Assembly (NCBI GenBank): GCA_030054095.1 | Contig: JASGCO010000035.1 | Coordinates: forward strand, 1-39,791 | DNA length: 39,791 bases | Reading direction: 5' to 3' | Source: Sediminibacterium sp. | GTDB taxonomy: Bacteria; Bacteroidota; Bacteroidia; B-17B0; Aurantibacillaceae | Shown here: piece by piece, positions 34,157-39,791 of the stretch | Layout of the letters: the number at the start of each line of letters is the position of its first letter | Numbering within the stretch: position 1 is the stretch's first letter | Notes under the pieces: model-generated | Seen by the model: the letters and a program-made list of their open reading frames with translations, nothing else | What the model was told of the DNA's origin: nothing | Database searches by the model: none | Position numbers and translations under genes: made by a program

Positions 34157-37100
34157 TTACTTGTAAAGCGTTACACTACCTGTTATCTCCCTTGCTTTTC
34201 CTCCTATCGAAACAAGGTTTATTTTAAAGGTATAAACCCCATCCTGACACACTAAACCTCTGAAGGTACCATCCCAGCCGGTGGCAAAATCATTGCTGTA
34301 AAACAACCGCTCGCCCCACCGGTCAAATATGTAGAGTTCATAATTGGTAAATCCGGAACCTTTTGGCTGAAACGTGTCGTTTTTACCATCGCCATTTGGT
34401 GTAAAGGCATTGGGAACGTAAAGTGCGTATTCGTCTTCGATACGGATCAGTTTATGTACCGTATCCGTACAGCCAAATTCACTGTTTACAATAAGTGACA
34501 CCAGATAATCGCCTAATTCATCAAAACGATGCGACGGATTCTGGCTGGTGCTGCCAATGACATTGTTGCCAAAATACCAGTTCCATTGCGCAATGGTCGC
34601 GGTATTGGTCAGATCTGTAAAGTCAACGGTATTGTTATATAAACTGGGTTTAATAGGCGAAAAGGTAAAATCAGCGTTGGGTTTAGGGTGAACGGTGATT
34701 GTAACCGATGCGCTGTTGCTGCAACCGTTTCCATCGGTTACTTTAATGGATGGGGAATAGGAACGCGCCGTGTTATAACAGTTAGTAACTGTGCTGGTAT
34801 TCGATACCAGTCCGGCATTATCCAGATTCCATGCGTAAACTACATTCGTTCCTGTAGCGTTGGTTTGTGCGGTAAACGTAATGCATTGTGGTTCGCAGCC
34901 GTCTGTTACTGATGGTTTTATATCTACCAACGGATTCGGGTAAATGGTAACAGGAACATTAACCGTAGTGTAACACCCAATAGCATCAATTACTCTTACC
35001 GTGTAAATCCCTGATGATACCAGTGAAGTGGCATTAATGACAGGATTCTGACTGTTTATATTAAAACCATTAGGTCCGTTCCAGGAATAGTTTAAAGAAC
35101 CGCCAGCAAATAGTTGTAACCGTTGTCCCTCACAAATAGGCGCGTTACTGGTGGCGGTGGCATTCGGAACCGGATTGACACTGACTCCTGCGACGGCCGA
35201 ACGGAAACAGCCATTGGCATCAGTAACAGTAACCTGATAAAATCCGGCCATAGCCTGTGTGGCATTTGGGATAATCGGATTTTGCTGGTTAGAGGCAAAG
35301 CCATTGGGACCGTTCCATACGTAAGAAACGCCTCCGGATGCTGCCAGATTAAGGTTTTGTCCAATGCAAACAGAGGAGCCGTTAGCCGTAACGATAGGTA
35401 AAGGATTCACTGTAATGAGGGTAATAGCGGATTGGGTACACGCGTTGGCATCGGTAACCGTGAGCGTATAATTACCGGAAGCGAACGGAGATGCGTTCGT
35501 AATAGTGGCGTTTGCTCCAACGCTACTAAAATTATTAGGCCCCTGCCAGCTATAAGTAAGGCCGCCGCTGCCGTTGAGCGTCAAATTCTGACCCTGACAA
35601 AGTGGGGCGTTAGAACTGATGGAAGGAGTGGGTAAACTGTGTACGGTAACATTGGTGACTGCTGTGTTAGTACAAGATTGAGCATTGCTCACCACTACGG
35701 TATAGTTTCCGGAAGCATTGGGTTGAGCTGCCATGATAACGGGATTTTGTTGAATGGCGGTGTAGCCATTGGGTCCGGCCCACACATAGCCCGATCCACC
35801 TGTAGCTGTTAAACTGAGATTCGCATTGGCGCAAACAGGACCATTATTAGCAACGGAAATGATTGGCAAAGGGAAAACAGTAGCGTTACTGACCGCGGTA
35901 TTAGAGCAACCGGCGGCACTGGTAACGGTAACAGTATAGCCCCCCGAATTGGAAATTAGCACACCGCCTAACGATGGCGTTTGAACAGTTGAACTAAAAC
36001 CAACGGGCCCTTGCCAGCTATAACCTGTACCACCATTGGCCGAAAAATTTAAGATGCCATTGGTACAGGCGGTAGGATTTGTAACCGCTATAACTGGTAG
36101 AGGATTTATCATTACGGAAGTAACCGTTGCGTTGGTACAACCATTAGCGTCGGTAACCGTCACGGAGTAATTTCCGGCATTAACGGCTGTCGCATTTGTT
36201 ATGGAAGGAGAATAACTGAACGAACTGAAGCCAGCAGGACCCGACCAACTGGCCGATGTGCCTCCCGAACTACTCAGATTAATAGCATTACCGGTACAAA
36301 CGGGACTGTTAGAGGTAGCCTGAATTAACGGTCGTGGAAAAACGGTAACCGCCAGAGTGCCTGATGCGCTACAACCTACCGCATTTAAAACGGTTAGAGA
36401 ATAGGTGCCACTGTTGGCCACCGAAGCATTGGCAATAGAAGGTAATTGTGCATTGGAAGTAAAACCACCTGGTCCGCTCCAGGTATAAGTCGTTAACGGA
36501 TTAACTGAAAAACTGAGTAAACTGCCTGTACAAACAGGGGCATTGCTGCTGAGTGTAATGGTAGGATTAGCATTAACGTTAATGGCAACCGTACGGGTGC
36601 CAATGCAGCCTTGCGCGTTGATTCCGCTGATTGTATAAATAACCGTGGCAGGAGGAGAAACTGTAAAACTGGAGCCAACCAATCCGGAGGGGTTAAGTGT
36701 GTAGGTTAAGGCTCCGGAAGGCGTAAGTGAGGCTATATTTCCGGCACACAGAGTGGCTGTATTCGTTAAAACGCCAATAACGGGTAGGGGATTGATAACC
36801 ACATTGGTGACGGTAGTATTGGTACAACCATTAACATCTGTTACAGTAACGGAATAATTACCAGCATTGGCAACAGAGGCGCTGGCAATAACCGGAGAAT
36901 AGGTTGCAGAGGTAAAACCGGACGGGCCGGTCCACGCGGCGGCAGTTCCTCCCGAACTTGCTAAATTGATGGGGCTACCCGCACATACCGGACTATTGGA
37001 AGATGCCAGTACATTGGGTCTTGGAAAGACTGCAATGTTGATGGTTCCGGAAGTACGGCATCCCTGAGCATTGGAAACGGTTAATGAGTATGTCCCGCTA

Positions 37101-38224
37101 TTGGCCACAGACGCGTTGGCAATAGAAGGCGTTTGAAGATTAGATGTATAGCCTCCGGGACCACTCCATGTATAAGTGCTTAAAGGATTAACCGAAAACG
37201 TCAGTAAATTACCTGTACAAACCGGAGCATTACTGCTTATTGAAATGGTTGGAGTAGGGTTTACCGTTATAGAAATAGTTCTCGTACCAATACATCCAAA
37301 AGCATTGGTGCCGCTAACTGTGTAAATAGTGGTGGTAAGTGGGGTAACTGTAAAACTGGTGCCCGTTGCACCTCCGGGATTAATTGTATAGCTGTTGGCA
37401 CCACCGGGTGTTATAGTAGCGCTGTTTCCCGAACAAATGGTAGGTGTATTACTTAGAGCTGTGATGGTGGGCGTGGGATTAAGCCCAATGCTTATGGTAC
37501 GTGATCCCTGACAACCGGCCTGAGAACCTGTAACCGTATAGGTGGTGCTAACGGTAGGGCTAACGGTAATTGTACTACCACTCACGCCACCGGGATTCCA
37601 TGTATACGTTGTAGCGCCTCCTGCGGTAAGGGTAGATGTGCCGCCGAGACAAACCGATTGAGTAGATGCCGCGGCAGTTACAGTAGGTGATGGGCAGCAA
37701 TTGTAGTACATGAAGATACGTCCGACACTGAAATTGACTTCGGACCAGATGTTAGCCATAGGAGTAGCGGCCAAGCATTGTTGCATGCCACTTCGCCTGA
37801 GAGTTGTAGGCATTCCATTAATAGTGGTTGCAAAATTTGCACCATCGTAACTGTTCACACATCCGGCCGACCGGGCGCCGTAAACGCCAATAACATCGCC
37901 GGCATTTACTACCACATTACAGGCTACAGTAGTGTTTGGAACAAAATTGGTAATTGTAAACAAATTCACGAAAGCATTGGTAGTAGCAGGAAATGCCGGA
38001 GGCGCGCCTCCGGTAAAGCGAACAACGGCTATATTTTGAGAGCCGGTACTGGCATCAGTTGGAATATATAAGGCACAAATGGTAAAATTGGTAGGCGAAA
38101 CAAAATGGTAGCCCCTCACCCAACTGGAAAAGGTACTGCTTTGTGGCCCAATGTTTACCTGAGTTTGCGCTACTACACTGATACAGAGGTATACAAAAGT
38201 AAAAAGAAGAATTATTTTTTTCAT
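34157..38224 (-). CDS. Giant surface protein with Ig-like and PKD repeats and gliding-type C-terminal domain
   Basis: This 1355-residue protein starts with a signal peptide (MKKIILLFTFVYLCISVVAQ). An N-terminal domain (about 21-178) of unknown type follows. From 179 to about 1085 there are 12 tandem Ig-like repeats of about 75-80 residues, each starting near NPxPxI with a Cys (VCxG) and ending with GxYTVTVT-like strands. Two PKD-type domains follow (about 1100-1260). The last 90 residues are the type B (gliding-associated, CHU_C) sorting domain: VPNAFTPNGDGKNDTF, ELYIFDRWGERLF, GWDGTFRG and DGVYTFKI. It is exported by T9SS and probably attached to the surface as an adhesin. Repeats 2-4 and 5-7 are near copies of each other. 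It follows the small secreted protein gene by 21 nt. Confidence 0.93.
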   Translation of the reverse strand: MKKIILLFTFVYLCISVVAQTQVNIGPQSSTFSSWVRGYHFVSPTNFTICALYIPTDASTGSQNIAVVRFTGGAPPAFPATTNAFVNLFTITNFVPNTTVACNVVVNAGDVIGVYGARSAGCVNSYDGANFATTINGMPTTLRRSGMQQCLAATPMANIWSEVNFSVGRIFMYYNCCPSPTVTAAASTQSVCLGGTSTLTAGGATTYTWNPGGVSGSTITVSPTVSTTYTVTGSQAGCQGSRTISIGLNPTPTITALSNTPTICSGNSATITPGGANSYTINPGGATGTSFTVTPLTTTIYTVSGTNAFGCIGTRTISITVNPTPTISISSNAPVCTGNLLTFSVNPLSTYTWSGPGGYTSNLQTPSIANASVANSGTYSLTVSNAQGCRTSGTINIAVFPRPNVLASSNSPVCAGSPINLASSGGTAAAWTGPSGFTSATYSPVIASASVANAGNYSVTVTDVNGCTNTTVTNVVINPLPVIGVLTNTATLCAGNIASLTPSGALTYTLNPSGLVGSSFTVSPPATVIYTISGINAQGCIGTRTVAINVNANPTITLSSNAPVCTGSLLSFSVNPLTTYTWSGPGGFTSNAQLPSIANASVANSGTYSLTVLNAVGCSASGTLAVTVFPRPLIQATSNSPVCTGNAINLSSSGGTSASWSGPAGFSSFSYSPSITNATAVNAGNYSVTVTDANGCTNATVTSVMINPLPVIAVTNPTACTNGILNFSANGGTGYSWQGPVGFSSTVQTPSLGGVLISNSGGYTVTVTSAAGCSNTAVSNATVFPLPIISVANNGPVCANANLSLTATGGSGYVWAGPNGYTAIQQNPVIMAAQPNASGNYTVVVSNAQSCTNTAVTNVTVHSLPTPSISSNAPLCQGQNLTLNGSGGLTYSWQGPNNFSSVGANATITNASPFASGNYTLTVTDANACTQSAITLITVNPLPIVTANGSSVCIGQNLNLAASGGVSYVWNGPNGFASNQQNPIIPNATQAMAGFYQVTVTDANGCFRSAVAGVSVNPVPNATATSNAPICEGQRLQLFAGGSLNYSWNGPNGFNINSQNPVINATSLVSSGIYTVRVIDAIGCYTTVNVPVTIYPNPLVDIKPSVTDGCEPQCITFTAQTNATGTNVVYAWNLDNAGLVSNTSTVTNCYNTARSYSPSIKVTDGNGCSNSASVTITVHPKPNADFTFSPIKPSLYNNTVDFTDLTNTATIAQWNWYFGNNVIGSTSQNPSHRFDELGDYLVSLIVNSEFGCTDTVHKLIRIEDEYALYVPNAFTPNGDGKNDTFQPKGSGFTNYELYIFDRWGERLFYSNDFATGWDGTFRGLVCQDGVYTFKINLVSIGGKAREITGSVTLYK

Positions 38225-38245
38225 GGGGGAAGTTTTTATGGCGGA

Positions 38246-38605
38246 TTATCTGGCAAATGGTGTTACAATATCTTCGCGTGTTTTGTAAGCGTTTATTATC
38301 ATGTCAGGATGTTCTTCCATCCATTTTCGTAAGAGCGCTTTCCCATATACTTCATTATGTAGCGTTTGGGTGGTTTTAGGGAAATCTTTGCTATGGATCA
38401 GCTGATATTCCGGAGATTGATTATTTCCTGAAGGCGCACTCATTTCGGACCAAAGGGCGGCAAAAACCTTATCAAAATTGTACGTGTATCCACTTGGCGC
38501 ATCGCTGGGTGCTTTATAGTCTTTGGTTGGGGAAGGAGCAGCTTGCTGTGCATGATAAACAGTATAACAGAAACTGCAAACGAGGAAGAATAGAATTTTT
38601 TTCAT
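38246..38605 (-). CDS. Small secreted protein upstream of the Ig-repeat protein
   Basis: This 119-residue protein has a clear signal peptide (MKKILFFLVCSFCYTVYHAQ). The mature part of about 100 residues is soluble, with a Pro/Ser-rich start (QAAPSPTKDYKAPSDAPSG) and a helical C-terminal half (EVYGKALLRKWMEEHPDMI). I do not recognise the family. It sits 21 nt before the large Ig-repeat gene and is probably co-transcribed, suggesting a surface partner. Confidence 0.75.
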   Translation of the reverse strand: MKKILFFLVCSFCYTVYHAQQAAPSPTKDYKAPSDAPSGYTYNFDKVFAALWSEMSAPSGNNQSPEYQLIHSKDFPKTTQTLHNEVYGKALLRKWMEEHPDMIINAYKTREDIVTPFAR

Positions 38606-38855
38606 GTTTTTATTCTTTAATAATTATTCTGAGTGATTTTTAAAGAGGGATCAGTGGAGATAAAAATCAATCAGCGGTTTTAAACCATTATATCTAAATT
38701 AAAAGTACGATAGGAATCCAAAAAAATGGAATTATTCGCTCCTTTTGTGGAGTGCTTTACTCATTTGTAATGCGGATTAAGAAGTCCTTTTTTCTAAATC
38801 GTTTTAATAAATAGTAGTAACTGATTAGCGCTACATGAGAATCGTTAGATTTAGA

Positions 38856-39479
38856 TTAAAGGATGGATGGAACAATTTGGGTTATGTCTTGTCCGGGTAA
38901 AAGCAGTATGCTTTTTATACCGCAGGCTTTGGCACCTTCCACATGTTGAGGGCTATCGTCAATAAATAGGGTTTCTTCCGCCTTTAATCCATTTGTGTCC
39001 AATACAAACCGGAAGATTTCGGCATCTGGTTTTCGCATACCAAGGCGGCAGGAGTAGTAGGCTTTCTCGAACAGAGGCTCCAGATTGGGAAGCTGCCATT
39101 GTGAAAAAAGTTGTGCTTCGAAAGCACGGATATGAGTATCGTTGGTATTACTAAGTAAAAACGTCCGGTACTTAGGTTTCAGTTCTTTGAGGAAAAGCAG
39201 CCGGTGTTCCGGGAAATCGAGTAACATATTATTCCATACTTGTTCAAAAGCGGGGAAGCTGAGGTTTAGTCCGGTTAGCTGATTAAATGCTGAATGAAAC
39301 GCGTGTTCGCTGATAAGACCTTTGTCGAACTCATCAAATAAACCGTGTTGTTTCAGTTGAGTGTAAACAGAAGTGAAATTGGAGGCCCCCAGAGCCTTAA
39401 AACCATTGATGGTAGCGGCCATATCCAGATTAAGGATAACGCCGCCCAAATCGAATATAATGTTCTTAACAGACTGCAT
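38856..39479 (-). CDS. HAD-superfamily hydrolase (YihX-like)
   Basis: This 207-residue cytoplasmic phosphatase belongs to HAD subfamily IA. Motif I is FDLGGVILNLD with nucleophile D11; position +2 is Gly, as in the YihX glucose-1-phosphatase group, so this need not mean loss of activity. The cap follows (about 20-85). Motif II is LLSNTND (109-115), motif III K154 (MRKPDAEIF), motif IV FIDDSPQHVEGA. The substrate is unknown; sugar phosphates are likely. It stands alone, starting at ATG 39479, divergent from the tRNA pair. Confidence 0.9.
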   Translation of the reverse strand: MQSVKNIIFDLGGVILNLDMAATINGFKALGASNFTSVYTQLKQHGLFDEFDKGLISEHAFHSAFNQLTGLNLSFPAFEQVWNNMLLDFPEHRLLFLKELKPKYRTFLLSNTNDTHIRAFEAQLFSQWQLPNLEPLFEKAYYSCRLGMRKPDAEIFRFVLDTNGLKAEETLFIDDSPQHVEGAKACGIKSILLLPGQDITQIVPSIL

Positions 39480-39557
39480 AAAAACTCTTGCAAATATGGG
39501 AGAATTAATCTATTTTTGCCATCCTAATTCTGAAAAGAGGTAATCGGCACTCAGAAT

Positions 39558-39631
39558 GGTCCTATAGCTCAGCCGGTTAGAGCACCTGACTCATAATCAG
39601 GGGGTCCTTGGTTCGAGCCCAAGTGGGACCA
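39558..39631 (+). tRNA. tRNA with CAT anticodon (elongator Met or Ile2)
   Basis: This 74-nt cloverleaf has acceptor GGTCCTA/TGGGACC, a D arm AGCTCAGCCGGTTAGAGC, anticodon stem CCTGA/TCAGG with loop CTCATAA (anticodon CAT, 39592-39594), and TTCGAGC in the T loop. The discriminator base is A; CCA is not encoded. CAT can be elongator Met or lysidine-modified Ile2; sequence alone leaves both open. Confidence 0.92.
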
Positions 39632-39650
39632 CACCGTTAAAACGGTAAAT

Positions 39651-39734
39651 GCCTCGATGGCGGAATTGGTAGACGCGATGGTCTCAAACACCATTGTCTT
39701 CACTGACATGCCGGTTCGAGTCCGGCTCGGGGTA
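39651..39734 (+). tRNA. tRNA-Leu (CAA)
   Basis: This 84-nt class II tRNA has the acceptor GCCTCGA/TCGGGGT, D arm GGCGGAATTGGTAGACGC, anticodon stem ATGGT/ACCAT with loop CTCAAAC (anticodon CAA, 39685-39687), a long variable arm and TTCGAGT in the T loop. It follows the CAT tRNA by 19 nt, so the two are probably processed from one transcript. Confidence 0.95.
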
Positions 39735-39738
39735 CAAG

Positions 39739-39789
39739 CCCCTCCTGAAACGCTTACTTATAGCGGATTTTGGAGGGGTTTATTTTTTG
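39739..39789 (+). terminator. Intrinsic terminator of the tRNA operon
   Basis: CCCCTCC (39739-39745) pairs with GGAGGGG (39772-39778), with an inner CGC/GCG stem, followed by a T-rich tract (TTTATTTTTT). It lies 4 nt after tRNA-Leu. Confidence 0.9.
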
Positions 39790-39791
39790 TG

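Noticed and set aside
34157..38224. Regular DNA repeats as a possible CRISPR array
   Set aside because: The spacing of about 230-240 bp, the open reading frame and the Ig-like protein repeats explain the pattern.
38856..39479. HAD hydrolase as inactive because the second motif I Asp is missing
   Set aside because: The YihX-type subgroup naturally has DLGxV here and keeps activity, so no defect can be claimed.

Overview
The window comes from a member of the Bacteroidota. Two proteins end in type IX secretion sorting domains (a type A domain at 31477-33216 and a gliding-type, type B domain at 34157-38224). The best promoters fit the phylum's TTG / TAnnTTTG pattern, several genes lack clear Shine-Dalgarno sequences, and the 2-oxoacid dehydrogenase E1 subunits are fused. 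The sequence does not support naming a genus. No integrase, transposase, phage gene or CRISPR array was seen.

Region 1 (1-6980, minus strand) is the part that stands out: a complete retron locus. In transcription order it holds a 1046-residue WGR-HEAT/ARM repeat protein, a 556-residue SWIM zinc-finger protein whose start overlaps the first gene by 11 nt, a structured non-coding RNA of about 216 nt bounded by perfect 12-bp a1/a2 inverted repeats, and a 504-residue retron reverse transcriptase with YADD, NAxxH and VTG signatures. As I recall the published retron classification, this gene set corresponds to type XIII, whose mechanism I do not know to have been worked out. The likely role, by analogy with other retrons, is anti-phage defence.

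Region 2 (7210-18021) is mostly housekeeping and envelope: two small unknown genes, an operon of fused E1 plus a GT-C type membrane glycosyltransferase, cinA, a polysaccharide flippase-like protein, a tetranucleotide microsatellite, a predicted outer-membrane protein, and a universal stress protein / NhaA pair. It ends in a 179-bp imperfect palindrome of unknown origin.

Region 3 (18114-25336) holds lhgO; an operon of a DUF6157 protein, a membrane protein and an extradiol dioxygenase with a twin-arginine motif; a P-loop kinase; a 34-residue membrane ORF next to tatA; two exported proteins; a Crp/Fnr regulator; and a DUF2461 protein.

Region 4 (25446-30775) is a tight five-gene plus-strand operon: MoxR ATPase, unknown helical protein, type II NADH dehydrogenase, fumarylacetoacetase and a GPH-type MFS transporter. 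The combination suggests respiration plus tyrosine breakdown and transport.

Region 5 (30818-39791) holds an unknown protein, a T9SS type A cargo divergent from a PAS-LuxR regulator with a dyad between them, a large Ig/PKD-repeat surface protein with a small secreted partner, a HAD hydrolase, and two tRNAs (CAT and Leu-CAA) closed by a strong terminator.
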